NCBI RefSeq assembly: GCF_002778275.1
Contig: NZ_NESG01000003.1
Coordinates: 186,001 to 250,000 of the forward strand
DNA from: Limnohabitans sp. G3-2
GTDB taxonomy: Bacteria; Pseudomonadota; Gammaproteobacteria; Burkholderiales; Burkholderiaceae_C
Length of the DNA: 64,000 bases
Reading direction: 5' to 3'
Part shown: positions 36,665 through 45,050 of the stretch, piece after piece
How the letters are laid out: each line of letters begins with the position of its first letter
Position numbering within the stretch: position 1 is the first letter of the stretch
Program-made: the position numbers and the translations under genes
The notes under the pieces: model-generated
Seen by the model: only the letters and a program-made list of their open reading frames with translations
What the model was told of the DNA's origin: nothing
Databases searched by the model: none

Positions 36665-37255
36665 TCACGCCAACAGACGTTGGCGAATGGTCAAAGGATC
36701 CAACACCTGCAGCGGCTCTGGGCCACCGTTTGGGATGCCCACTTGGGTGGCATTCAACAGCATGGACACCATGACGTAGGTCCCAGACAACACGGTGAGA
36801 TCGACCACCGCCTGCTCACCCATGCTGGTCACGGCCTCTTGCCACAGGTCATCGGGCACGCGGTGGTTCAGCGACAGTTGAATGCAGAAGTCATAGACCA
36901 AGCGTTCATCCTCTTGCATGGCGGTTGGGCGAATGCATTGCTGCAAATCGCGCATCACGGCATCCGACAAACCCGCTTTGCGGGCAATGGTCTCGTGTGC
37001 CCACCACTCATACTGCGCATTGGAAATGCGCGCCTGAATCAAGATGGCGAATTCGTTCAGGCGCTTATGGACCGAGGTTTTAAAACGCAGGTAATCCAAA
37101 AAATCAAAGGCGCGCCGCGCCATCTCAGGGCTGCGGAGCAAGGCGTTGTAAGGCCCCCCCAATGCGGCGCTGGAAACTTTCAAAATGTCATCGGCCAAAG
37201 GCCTGACATCGCTTGGCAAGTCGTCATAAATGATCTGTGACAATCTTTCTGTCAT
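36665..37255 (-). CDS. carboxymuconolactone decarboxylase-family protein
   Basis: A 196-aa all-helical protein of the CMD/AhpD group. The conserved core is KRLNEFAILIQARISNAQYEWWAHE (recognised by EWWAHETIARKAGLS, about 85-99). The CxxC redox motif of AhpD is absent, so a peroxidase role is unlikely. A decarboxylase or lactone role in aromatic acid breakdown fits better. The start at 37255 gives MTERLSQIIYDDLP. It heads the decarboxylase-Bug-MFS unit. Confidence 0.75.
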   Translation of the reverse strand: MTERLSQIIYDDLPSDVRPLADDILKVSSAALGGPYNALLRSPEMARRAFDFLDYLRFKTSVHKRLNEFAILIQARISNAQYEWWAHETIARKAGLSDAVMRDLQQCIRPTAMQEDERLVYDFCIQLSLNHRVPDDLWQEAVTSMGEQAVVDLTVLSGTYVMVSMLLNATQVGIPNGGPEPLQVLDPLTIRQRLLA

Positions 37256-37429
37256 GTGGAAACCCCGGTGGATGCAAGCACTGAAAAATCTGGGGTGAAG
37301 GTAACCACAAGCCCTGGCCAGCACAGTCGCCGAAATGACTGCAAACAAGGACGCACCCCGGCCGAACTCGGTCAAACTCTGGCGCTGATCAGCCGTTCAA
37401 GCCATCACCCCTTAACCCAGGAAACCACC

Positions 37430-38128
37430 ATGCTGAAATTTTTCTTCAACGCCGCCCCCAACCCCATGAAGATTGCCCTGCTGCTCGAAGAGCTGGGCAT
37501 CCCTTTTGAGGCTGTCCCGGTGGACACGCGCAAGGGCGAGCAATTTGCGCCCGCCTTCTTGGCCGTCAACCCCAATGCCAAAGTGCCCGCCATCACCGAT
37601 GGCGATGTCACCGTGTTCGACAGCAACGCCATCTTGCTGTACTTGGCCGATCGCGAGCAGAAGTTCATGCCCGGCATCGCACAGGCCAAGGAGCGCGGCG
37701 CCGCCTTGTCGTGGCTGCTCTTCATCGCCAGTGGCATTGGCCCGTTTTCAGGCCAATCGGTGCACTTTCGCCACGCCGCGCCAGAACCCAAAGAATACGC
37801 CCTGAACCGTTACGACTTTGAAGCCCACCGTCACTGGACCGTGCTGGAAAAGCACTTGGCACACAACACCTACATGCTGGGCGACCACTACAGCGTGGTG
37901 GACATGGCCCTGTGGGGCTGGGCCCGCATGCTCCCCTATGTGCTGGGCACGGGGGAGGCCACCTGGACGCAATACCCCCACATCAAACGCCTGCTCGATC
38001 TGGTCAACGCCCGCCCAGCGGCGCAGCGTGCCGAAGCCTTCAAAACGACATACACCTTCAAAACCGAGATGGACGCCGACGCCAAGAAATTCATGTTCCC
38101 GCAAAACGAACGCCTGAACAAAGCCTGA
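37430..38128 (+). CDS. glutathione S-transferase
   Basis: A 232-aa cytoplasmic GST. The N-terminal thioredoxin-like domain (MLKFFFNAAPNPMKIALLLE) has the NPNAKVPAI cis-Pro loop near residue 48 and the Asp-Ser glutathione-binding pair DSNAILLYLADR near residue 64. The helical C-terminal domain contains HYSVVDMALWGW near residue 150. It is closest in style to Nu-class or YfcG-like enzymes, with disulfide reductase or conjugation activity. The next gene starts 8 nt later. Confidence 0.85.
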   Translation: MLKFFFNAAPNPMKIALLLEELGIPFEAVPVDTRKGEQFAPAFLAVNPNAKVPAITDGDVTVFDSNAILLYLADREQKFMPGIAQAKERGAALSWLLFIASGIGPFSGQSVHFRHAAPEPKEYALNRYDFEAHRHWTVLEKHLAHNTYMLGDHYSVVDMALWGWARMLPYVLGTGEATWTQYPHIKRLLDLVNARPAAQRAEAFKTTYTFKTEMDADAKKFMFPQNERLNKA

Positions 38129-38136
38129 GGCCGAGG

Positions 38137-38913
38137 ATGAATCTGACGGGCGGTTGGCACTGGCATTGGCGCGCCTGGCGTTCGCGAGAACGCTGGGCGC
38201 CTGCTGCGGCTGAAATTGAAGCGTGGCTGCTCGCTCAAACCATGCCACGAGATCAGCTCGTGCTGATCGGTGCGAGTGCAGGCTGGATGCTGCCCTCCGC
38301 TTGGTTGATCCAATTCAAAGAAGTGCATGCTTGGGACATCGACCCTTTGGCTGCGCCTTTGTTTCGCTGGCGGCACGGCCGGGCCTTGCGACAACATGGC
38401 GTCGCCCTGCACCTGCACACGGGTGATGGCTTGGCGGCCTTGACTCGCTGCATACCCCGTCTGCCCAACGCTTTTTATTGGTTTGACAATGTGTTGGGGC
38501 AATTGCGCTTCTCAGGCCAAGACCTGCACAGCGTCGAGCAGCAATTGGGGCATGTGAAGCACCGCATGCGATCCGTGGCGTGGGGCAGCGTGCACGACCG
38601 CATGTCGGGCCGCTGCTCACCCCGTGGTGCCTTGCCACCACCCCAGACGGGTTTGGCGCCTGCGGCCATGGACAGTGCACAGGCCCAAGCTTGGCTCCAC
38701 CGCATGGGGGCGATCAGCCCTTGCTTGGACCACCTGACCGAGCAGGTCTTGCCCGAGGCAACGCCTGTGCAGCACACCGCCTGGGACTTCAAGCCAGGCT
38801 ACGCGCATTGGCTTGAAATGGGCTGGTGCTCCCCCAGCGTTCAGCGCTCAGCGCCCAATCTTCAGCCTTTGGCGGCCATGGCATCCAAAGAAAATCCAGC
38901 GATTTTTTTGTAA
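38137..38913 (+). CDS. methyltransferase-like protein, unknown substrate
   Basis: A 258-aa protein. The segment LVLIGASAGWMLPSAWL (about 45-61) followed by AWDIDPLAAPLFRWRHG looks like motif I/II of a class I SAM-dependent methyltransferase, and FYWFDNVLGQL near residue 110 could be the next strand. The rest is not recognisable. The ATG at 38137 follows GCCGAGG. The last 52 nt overlap the convergent flavin monooxygenase gene, so either this C terminus or that one is read through the other's tail. Confidence 0.55.
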   Translation: MNLTGGWHWHWRAWRSRERWAPAAAEIEAWLLAQTMPRDQLVLIGASAGWMLPSAWLIQFKEVHAWDIDPLAAPLFRWRHGRALRQHGVALHLHTGDGLAALTRCIPRLPNAFYWFDNVLGQLRFSGQDLHSVEQQLGHVKHRMRSVAWGSVHDRMSGRCSPRGALPPPQTGLAPAAMDSAQAQAWLHRMGAISPCLDHLTEQVLPEATPVQHTAWDFKPGYAHWLEMGWCSPSVQRSAPNLQPLAAMASKENPAIFL

Positions 38914-40121
38914 TCGTCCGAGATCTGACGCAGCTCGGCTTGGCTGATCACGTCATCGATGTGGCGAAACGGTTTGCCTTGCGTCAACTCGTCCACCTTG
39001 ATGTTGATGAAATCGGGCGGCGTGCTCCGGTTGGTCAACACCACTTGGGTGGTCAATGGTCTGCGCACAGCCTCATAACGATGCAAGGCCTGCACCCGAT
39101 CAACGCCTGCCGGGACCTGGGCCAATTCGTCGGCCAAAGTGCGGGCATCGACCAAGGCTTGCGCCGAGCCATTCGAGCCACGCGGGTACATGGGGTGCGC
39201 CGCATCGCCCAGCAAGGTCACGCGACCAAAGGTCCATTGAGGAATGGGGTCCTTGTCCACCATCGGGTATTCCAAAATGGATTCGGCCTTGGCGATCAAT
39301 TCGGGCACATCCAGCCAGTCGAAGGTCCAATCCTTGAACAAAGGCAAAACATCTTCCACACGTCCTTGGCGGTTCCAGTCGTTTTGCGACACACCCTCCA
39401 TGCGAATCTCGGCCATCCAATTGACCAACTGCCGCCCTTGCGCGTCCACCTTGTCCACGATGGGGTAAATCACCATCTTGCCGGTCTCAATCGACCCAAT
39501 GCGCATGTAGGTCTTGCCGGTCAAGATCGGCGGGAAATGCGTGACGCCTCGCCAGGTGTTGATGCCCGTGAACACCACCTTTTCATCGGGGTAGAAAAGA
39601 CGGCGAACCGCTGAGTTCACGCCATCGGAGGCGATCAAGACCTGCGCACGAACTTCGGGCCGAGGCTGACCTTCTGGATCGTTGAATTGAATCGACACAT
39701 GGTCATCCCCCTGTGTCAAACCCACGAAACGGTGGCCGGTGTGGATGCGATCAGCGCCCAACCGCTGGACCGCCGCCGCAAACAAAATTTGGTGCAGCTT
39801 GCCACGGTGGATACCGACCTCCGGCACCGCATATCCTGCATGCCGGCCACGCAACTCGCTGTAAATGAATTGACCATGCCGATTGAAAAATGCACTTTCA
39901 TAATTTTCAATCCCTGCCGCTTCCAGTGCGGGCTGCAGGCCAAGGGCGGCCAACTCGCGCATGGCGTGGGGCAAGAGGGTGATCCCGACCCCCAGCTCCC
40001 GCACCTCCGCCACCGCTTCAAAAACCTCACAGGCCACGCCTCTTGCATGCAAGTGCAAAGCCAAGGCCAGGCCACCCACGCCACCGCCCACAATGGCAAT
40101 GCCGCCCATTTGCTTGTTCAT
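38862..40121 (-). CDS. flavin-dependent aromatic monooxygenase
   Basis: A 419-aa class A FAD monooxygenase. The NAD(P)/FAD motifs are IAIVGGGVGGLALALHLH at residues 8-25, ASDGVNSAVRRLFY near 160, and GDAAHPMYPRGSNGSAQA near 305. It resembles PhzS and salicylate or 6-hydroxynicotinate hydroxylases, so ring hydroxylation with or without loss of carboxylate is likely. It is the last gene of the long minus-strand run, 21 nt after a Bug receptor gene. Substrate unknown. Confidence 0.82.
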   Translation of the reverse strand: MNKQMGGIAIVGGGVGGLALALHLHARGVACEVFEAVAEVRELGVGITLLPHAMRELAALGLQPALEAAGIENYESAFFNRHGQFIYSELRGRHAGYAVPEVGIHRGKLHQILFAAAVQRLGADRIHTGHRFVGLTQGDDHVSIQFNDPEGQPRPEVRAQVLIASDGVNSAVRRLFYPDEKVVFTGINTWRGVTHFPPILTGKTYMRIGSIETGKMVIYPIVDKVDAQGRQLVNWMAEIRMEGVSQNDWNRQGRVEDVLPLFKDWTFDWLDVPELIAKAESILEYPMVDKDPIPQWTFGRVTLLGDAAHPMYPRGSNGSAQALVDARTLADELAQVPAGVDRVQALHRYEAVRRPLTTQVVLTNRSTPPDFINIKVDELTQGKPFRHIDDVISQAELRQISDDYKKIAGFSLDAMAAKG

Positions 40122-40142
40122 GATGCGAGTCCTGTGCGCCGC

Positions 40143-41120
40143 TCAATCGGCCGAAATTTGCTTGCTGCGAATCACCGCACCCCAACGCGGATAGTCCTTG
40201 GCGCTGATGGCAGCGAGCTCCGCTGGCGTGGAAGGCACGGCATCCATGCCGGCTTTGCCCAAAATATCTTTCACATCGTTTTGCCGCAAGATGGCCGCCA
40301 TCTCGGTGTTCAAACGTGACACCACAGCGCCGGGTGTTTTGCTGGGCACGAAGAAGGCGTACCAGAGGTCGACATCCACACGCTTGACACCCACCTCATC
40401 GAACGTGGGCACATCCGGCGCGACGGGGTGTCGCTTGGGGCTGCCCACAGCCAAGGCGTTCAAGCGACCATTCTTCACAAAGCCCTGGGCGATGTGAACA
40501 GGCAAGAAACCCACGTTGAGTTCCCCACCCAAAAGGTCCTGGGTGTAACCGGCCGAACCCCGATACGGCACATGCAGCATGAACGTGTTCGACTCCAGCT
40601 TGAACAGCTCCATGGCCATGTGGTGCGGCGTCCCGACGCCCGGCGATCCAAAGCTGATCGAACCGGGGCGGGCTTGCGCTTGCTTGACCAGTTCCGGTAA
40701 AGACTTGATGCCCGTCTTGGGATGGGCGACCAGCATCAGCGAACCATAGGCGGCCATCGAGACAGGCGCGAAATCCTTGATGGGATCGAAGCTGACGCTT
40801 TTGTACATTTGCGACGCCATCAACATGGTGTTCGCACCCATCAAGACGGTGTACCCATCGGGCGCTGACTTGGCCACGGCCTCAGCACCAATGTTCCCGC
40901 TGGCGCCAGGCTGGTTTTGCACCACCACGGCTTGGCCCAAGCGTTCACTCAAACGGGGCGCAACCACCCGTGCAATCGTGTCCATACCGGTCCCCGGCGT
41001 GAACGGGACGATGATTTTGACCGTCTGGCTGGGGTACGCACCTTGAGCCAAAGCCGTGCCCGCAAGGGTGAAGAAGGCGGCCGTCAGTGCCAGAGATTGA
41101 AGTCGGCGAAGGGTGATCAT
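40143..41120 (-). CDS. Bug-family tripartite tricarboxylate receptor
   Basis: A 325-aa exported binding protein with a signal peptide (LTAAFFTLAGTALAQ, cleaved near residue 26). The conserved blocks are YPSQTVKIIVPFTPGTGMDT, VVVQNQPGASGNIGAEAV and KSAPDGYTVLMG. Encoded between the LigW-like decarboxylase (33-nt gap) and the monooxygenase (21-nt gap), it probably recognises the substrate of this gene set. No TctAB components nearby. Confidence 0.9.
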   Translation of the reverse strand: MITLRRLQSLALTAAFFTLAGTALAQGAYPSQTVKIIVPFTPGTGMDTIARVVAPRLSERLGQAVVVQNQPGASGNIGAEAVAKSAPDGYTVLMGANTMLMASQMYKSVSFDPIKDFAPVSMAAYGSLMLVAHPKTGIKSLPELVKQAQARPGSISFGSPGVGTPHHMAMELFKLESNTFMLHVPYRGSAGYTQDLLGGELNVGFLPVHIAQGFVKNGRLNALAVGSPKRHPVAPDVPTFDEVGVKRVDVDLWYAFFVPSKTPGAVVSRLNTEMAAILRQNDVKDILGKAGMDAVPSTPAELAAISAKDYPRWGAVIRSKQISAD

Positions 41121-41153
41121 GCAATTGTCTCCTTGTTGCTTGTATGGGGATTT

Positions 41154-42230
41154 CTAAACTTGACCCGGTGCTTGGACAGGTGGAATTTTGAACAAACGCT
41201 GCGCATTGTCTTGAAAGAAGGCTTTGCGAACTTGCGGGGCCATATCGAGGTTTTCGAGCATGGCCACCTCTTCAGGGACATATTGGTAAGGGTAGTCCAT
41301 GGCGTAGAGCACACGGTCTGGTCCCATGAAGTCTTGTGTGAACTTGAGCGCGGCACCCCATGCCACACCGCTGTTGGTGATGTGGAAGTTCTCTCGCAGG
41401 TAATCACTGGGTTTTCGCTGTGTGGCTTGCACACTGGGGTAGCGCTTGGAGCGCACGGTCGCGGCATGCATGTAATCGAGTCGGTAGGCCCAAAACGGCA
41501 AGGCCTCGCCCATGTGCCCCAAGATGATCTGCAACTTGGGAAAGCGGTCAAAAACGCCTGAGGTGATGAGCCGCAGCGCGTGCAAACCCGTCTCAACGCC
41601 AAATCCATAAATCGCACCATCAAGGCCTGCCTCAATGAAGTGTTGAATCATGCTGGCGGGCATGGCATTGGGGTGCAGGTAAATCGGCGTGTCCATCGCT
41701 TCAGCCGCTTCAAAAATCGGCCAAAATTTGGTGTCAGACAGGTACTCACCCTGGGTGTGCGAGTTGATCACCACCGAGTGCATACCCAGTTGGTTCACGC
41801 CGCGCTGGATTTCTTTGGCCGCGGCAGCCGGGTCTTGCGGCGCCACGGCAATCATGCCCACCAAGCGATCAGGGTGACGGCGCGTGGCAGCGGCCAACAC
41901 ATCGTTCGCCTCTGGGGCAAAGGCGACCGCCGTTTCCTTGTCCATGATCTGCACGCCAGGCGAGGTCAAGCCAATCACCTGAACATCCACACCGGCAGCG
42001 TCCATGTGCTGCAGCCGCAATTCATCCAGATCGACCAAACAGCGCATGATGTGCTGGGCGCGCTCACTGGGGCTGCTCATGTAAAAGCCCATCAGGTGTT
42101 TGAAACCCACATCGACATCGTCTTTGGCCAAGATCCGTTTGTAGATCTCCAGCATTTCGGGCGGAGAAAAAGCTTCTTCGGTGGCAATTCGCCGATAGGG
42201 GCGCTGGGGCAAGTGGTGAGCGGTGGTCAT
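41154..42230 (-). CDS. LigW-like metal-dependent decarboxylase (amidohydrolase superfamily)
   Basis: A 358-aa protein with a TIM-barrel fold. RIATEEAFSPPE at residues 14-25 matches the metal-Glu motif of 5-carboxyvanillate decarboxylase (LigW) rather than the ExH form of gamma-resorcylate decarboxylase. QLGMHSVVINSHTQGEYL, IYLHPNAMPASM, GHMGEALPFWAYRLDYMHA and YAMDYPYQYVPEE supply the other ligands (His in YLHPN and GHMGE, Asp in AMDYP). It likely removes CO2 from a hydroxylated (hetero)aromatic acid. AGGAG precedes the start at 42230. No CxxC or Zn-hydrolase variants are seen. Confidence 0.8.
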   Translation of the reverse strand: MTTAHHLPQRPYRRIATEEAFSPPEMLEIYKRILAKDDVDVGFKHLMGFYMSSPSERAQHIMRCLVDLDELRLQHMDAAGVDVQVIGLTSPGVQIMDKETAVAFAPEANDVLAAATRRHPDRLVGMIAVAPQDPAAAAKEIQRGVNQLGMHSVVINSHTQGEYLSDTKFWPIFEAAEAMDTPIYLHPNAMPASMIQHFIEAGLDGAIYGFGVETGLHALRLITSGVFDRFPKLQIILGHMGEALPFWAYRLDYMHAATVRSKRYPSVQATQRKPSDYLRENFHITNSGVAWGAALKFTQDFMGPDRVLYAMDYPYQYVPEEVAMLENLDMAPQVRKAFFQDNAQRLFKIPPVQAPGQV

Positions 42231-42252
42231 CGTCGGTTCTCCTGAGGTCAAT

Positions 42253-42768
42253 TCAGCGTTGTGGGGTCCGTGGGGGCGCGGCCTGCAAGTCGAGGTTCCA
42301 ATTTTGGCCCACCAATTCGTGGCCAAAAGACCGGTGCTTTTCTTCAGCCACCAAGACAAAACCAGAGGCCTGGTAAATGCGCAGAGCGGCCAGCAAAATG
42401 TCGTTGGTCCACAGCGTCAAGGTCTGGTACCCCTTGGCGCGGGCAAAGGCGATGCATGCCTGCGTCAGGCCCTGACCCAAGCCCTGTCCGCGTGCGTGGG
42501 GTTCGACATACAACAGGCGCAGCTTGGCCACTTGCTCAGAGACCTTGACCAGAAACACCGAGCCCACGATCTGGCCATCGATTTCGGCGATCCATGCGTT
42601 CTCCCAGGCAGGGTCAAAGTTTTGAACAAACTGGGCACCGATCTCTGCCACCAGGGCCTCGAAGGTGCCGTCCCAGCCGTATTCCTGCGCGTACAAAATA
42701 CCTTGCCGATGCGCCACCCATCCGATGTCGCCCACTTGCAGGCCGCGCAATGTCCATGAGGGGGTCAT
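42253..42768 (-). CDS. GNAT family N-acetyltransferase
   Basis: A 171-aa acyltransferase. The acetyl-CoA pyrophosphate loop is RGQGLGQGLTQACIAFA near residue 93, preceded by LRLLYVEPHA. The N-terminal part (WVAHRQGILYAQEYGWDGTF) is typical of a MarR-associated GNAT subgroup. The acceptor is unknown. Its start overlaps the stop of the lyase gene by 4 nt, and it precedes the LigW-like gene by 22 nt. Confidence 0.8.
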   Translation of the reverse strand: MTPSWTLRGLQVGDIGWVAHRQGILYAQEYGWDGTFEALVAEIGAQFVQNFDPAWENAWIAEIDGQIVGSVFLVKVSEQVAKLRLLYVEPHARGQGLGQGLTQACIAFARAKGYQTLTLWTNDILLAALRIYQASGFVLVAEEKHRSFGHELVGQNWNLDLQAAPPRTPQR

Positions 42769-43646
42769 GTGGATTTTCCGTCTTCGTAGCGTTGCCCAAG
42801 GGCCAGCAATTGGGGCGTTTCAATGGCGGCGTTCAGCCCATCGAAGTCCAGCATCTTGTCTTGCCAAGGGCGCGTGGTCTGGTGGGCATGCAAGCTGGCA
42901 TAGTAGCCCTGAAGGGTGTGCAGCACCGCCCTCGCCGTGCCACCGGGAAAAATCACGATCTTGAACCCGCGCTCGCCCAACTCGGCGGCGCTTTGCACCG
43001 GCGTTTTGCCACCTTCGACCATGTTGGCCAACAGGGGCACACGCCCAGCAAACTGGGCGCAGGCGCGGTTCATTTGTTCATCCGAACGCAGTGCTTCGAT
43101 GAACAGCGCATCGACCCCGCATTCCAAATACCGCTCGGCTCGTTCCAACGCCGCGTCCAGTCCTTCCACGGCCACCGCATCGGTGCGGGCCAAGATCAAT
43201 GTGTTGTGGTCATGGCGGGCATCCAGGGCTGCACGCAGCTTGCCTTGCATTTCCGCCACCGGCACCACGCCCTTGCCATCCAGGTGACCGCAACGTTTGG
43301 GGAAAGTCTGGTCTTCGATTTGGATCATGGCAGCCCCTGCCCGCTCGAAATCTCGCACCGTGCGCTGGGTGTTGAGCGCATTGCCAAAGCCGGTGTCGGC
43401 GTCCACGATGACCGGAATGCGCACCCGGTCGGTGATGTGCGCCAAGGTCTGTGCCACTTCGGTGGCGGTGGTCAGACCAATGTCGGAGCGGCCCAGGCGC
43501 GTGTAGGCCACCGAAGCACCCGACAAATAAACCGCCTCAAACCCCGCTTGCTGGGCCACCAGCGCGGTGAGCGCGTCGTAAACACCGGGCGCCAGCAAGG
43601 CCTGCGCTTGCTGCAGGCGCTGCGCCAAATTGTGCGGCTGGTTCAT
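42765..43646 (-). CDS. isocitrate lyase / PEP mutase family lyase
   Basis: A 293-aa TIM-barrel lyase. The Mg site is VDADTGFGN (81-89, Asp82 and Asp84), with Glu111 in QIEDQ and the catalytic Cys loop KRCGH at 117-121. An intact Cys argues for a C-C lyase of the methylisocitrate, citramalate or 2,3-dimethylmalate type, or oxaloacetate decarboxylase, rather than a phosphonate mutase. All of these release pyruvate or a 2-oxoacid. It overlaps its flavoprotein neighbour by 4 nt and the GNAT by 4 nt. The pairing with LeuC/LeuD-like genes upstream suggests it cleaves their 2-hydroxyacid product. Confidence 0.82.
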   Translation of the reverse strand: MNQPHNLAQRLQQAQALLAPGVYDALTALVAQQAGFEAVYLSGASVAYTRLGRSDIGLTTATEVAQTLAHITDRVRIPVIVDADTGFGNALNTQRTVRDFERAGAAMIQIEDQTFPKRCGHLDGKGVVPVAEMQGKLRAALDARHDHNTLILARTDAVAVEGLDAALERAERYLECGVDALFIEALRSDEQMNRACAQFAGRVPLLANMVEGGKTPVQSAAELGERGFKIVIFPGGTARAVLHTLQGYYASLHAHQTTRPWQDKMLDFDGLNAAIETPQLLALGQRYEDGKST

Positions 43647-45046
43647 GCTGCCGAATCCTTCAAAATTTGTTGTGCCGTGTGGGCTGCGATGTGCCCGCCC
43701 GCGATGGCGCTGAGCAGGCCATTGCCCGACAAATAGCCCCACACCGCTGGCCCGGACACGCCCCGCGCTGCGCCGCCTGCGGCCAGCAAGTTGGGCAAGG
43801 GCGTGCCGTCTTGGCGCAGCACACGGGTGTGCGCGTCGATGTCCAAACCGCCCTGGGTGTGGAACAAAGCGCCCGTCACCTTGATGGCATGGAACGGGGC
43901 TTGCAGTGCGCGCTTGAAGGTGCGGCCTGTGGCCGGATCGGTGCCGGTCTGCACCGCGTTCAAGGTGGCTTGCAAAGCGTCTGCTGGGCAGCCGATCAGT
44001 TGGGCCAGGGCCGCCGCATCGCTCGCGTGCTGCACCGCACCCGCGCCTTGCGCCGCCACAAAATCCGGAAAGTCCTGCGCAAAATTCAAAAGCGCATCGT
44101 CCAACACGTTCCAGGCCACACCGCCCGGCTGCGCCAGCACATGCACCGCTGCCTCCGAGTAACCCTGGGTTTCGTCGTGAAAGCGCTGGCCTTGGGCGTT
44201 GATCTGCACACCGCCCTCCATCATCAGCGCCCATGAAATCAAAGCCCCTTGTGGCACAGCCCATGAGCCGTGGCCTTGGTACGCCCCCAAGTCGGCCAGG
44301 CGTGCGCCCAGCTGCTGGCCCCAAGCCAAAGCGCTGCCGTCGTTGCCCACATGGCCCGCATAGGTGGCCTCGGCCATCTCGGGCAGCATCTCTTTCACCA
44401 TGGCCGAAGCGCCACCAAAGCCATTGCAGGCCAGCAGCACGGCGTCGCACCGGATGCGCTCGGTCTGGCCATCGGGCCTGACAAATCCCACACCATGGAT
44501 GCGCTGCGCGCCATCGGCCCACAGCTCTGTGACCTGCGCCTGGGTGAGCACCACCACGCCCAGGGCATCGGCCGCCGCTTGCAGGCGGCTCATCAAGCCT
44601 GCGCCGGTTTTTTCAGGCACGGCGTGCATGCGGTGGGCGCTGTGGCCTGGGTACAAAAAATTGTCCAACACTTGCCAGGGCAGGCCGTGGTGTGCGGCCA
44701 GCGCGTCCATGGCGGGGCCGATGTTTTGGGCATAGGCTTGCACCAAGTGTGGGGCGGCCTGACCGTGGGCCTTGGCCTGGATGTCCGCAGCGAACGCCTC
44801 GACACTGTCGGTGATCCCTTGGGCCTGTTGCACCTGCGTGCCAGGCGCCGGAATGAAACCTGAGGACAAAGCCGTGGAGCCGGCTGCAAACGCATCACGC
44901 TCCAGCACCACACAGTCCACACCCAAGCGGTGCAAGGCCAGCGCGGCAGTGAGACCACAAGCGCCTGCGCCCACGATCACCACGGGGGTGTGGTCCTCGG
45001 CTTGCAAATCAGCAGCCCGGCGAACTTGCGGCAGCGGCACGCGCAT
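43643..45046 (-). CDS. FAD-binding dehydrogenase (fumarate reductase / tricarballylate dehydrogenase-like)
   Basis: A 467-aa flavoprotein of the FAD_binding_2 group. The dinucleotide motif is VVIVGAGACGLTAALALH near residue 22. HTQGGLDID near residue 394 carries the substrate-binding His of the fumarate reductase family. GVSGPAVWGYLSGNGLLSAI at the C terminus caps the FAD. Relatives introduce or reduce a C=C bond beside a carboxylate or ketone. No haem or iron-sulfur partner is encoded next to it. It starts 4 nt after the isochorismatase-fold gene stop. Confidence 0.8.
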   Translation of the reverse strand: MRVPLPQVRRAADLQAEDHTPVVIVGAGACGLTAALALHRLGVDCVVLERDAFAAGSTALSSGFIPAPGTQVQQAQGITDSVEAFAADIQAKAHGQAAPHLVQAYAQNIGPAMDALAAHHGLPWQVLDNFLYPGHSAHRMHAVPEKTGAGLMSRLQAAADALGVVVLTQAQVTELWADGAQRIHGVGFVRPDGQTERIRCDAVLLACNGFGGASAMVKEMLPEMAEATYAGHVGNDGSALAWGQQLGARLADLGAYQGHGSWAVPQGALISWALMMEGGVQINAQGQRFHDETQGYSEAAVHVLAQPGGVAWNVLDDALLNFAQDFPDFVAAQGAGAVQHASDAAALAQLIGCPADALQATLNAVQTGTDPATGRTFKRALQAPFHAIKVTGALFHTQGGLDIDAHTRVLRQDGTPLPNLLAAGGAARGVSGPAVWGYLSGNGLLSAIAGGHIAAHTAQQILKDSAA

Positions 45047-45050
45047 GGTG

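Noticed and set aside
43647-44522. Upstream in-frame extension of the lyase gene
   Set aside because: The frame is open but reads as Arg/Gly-rich antisense-like sequence over the flavoprotein gene. The real start is MNQPHNLAQRL at 43646.
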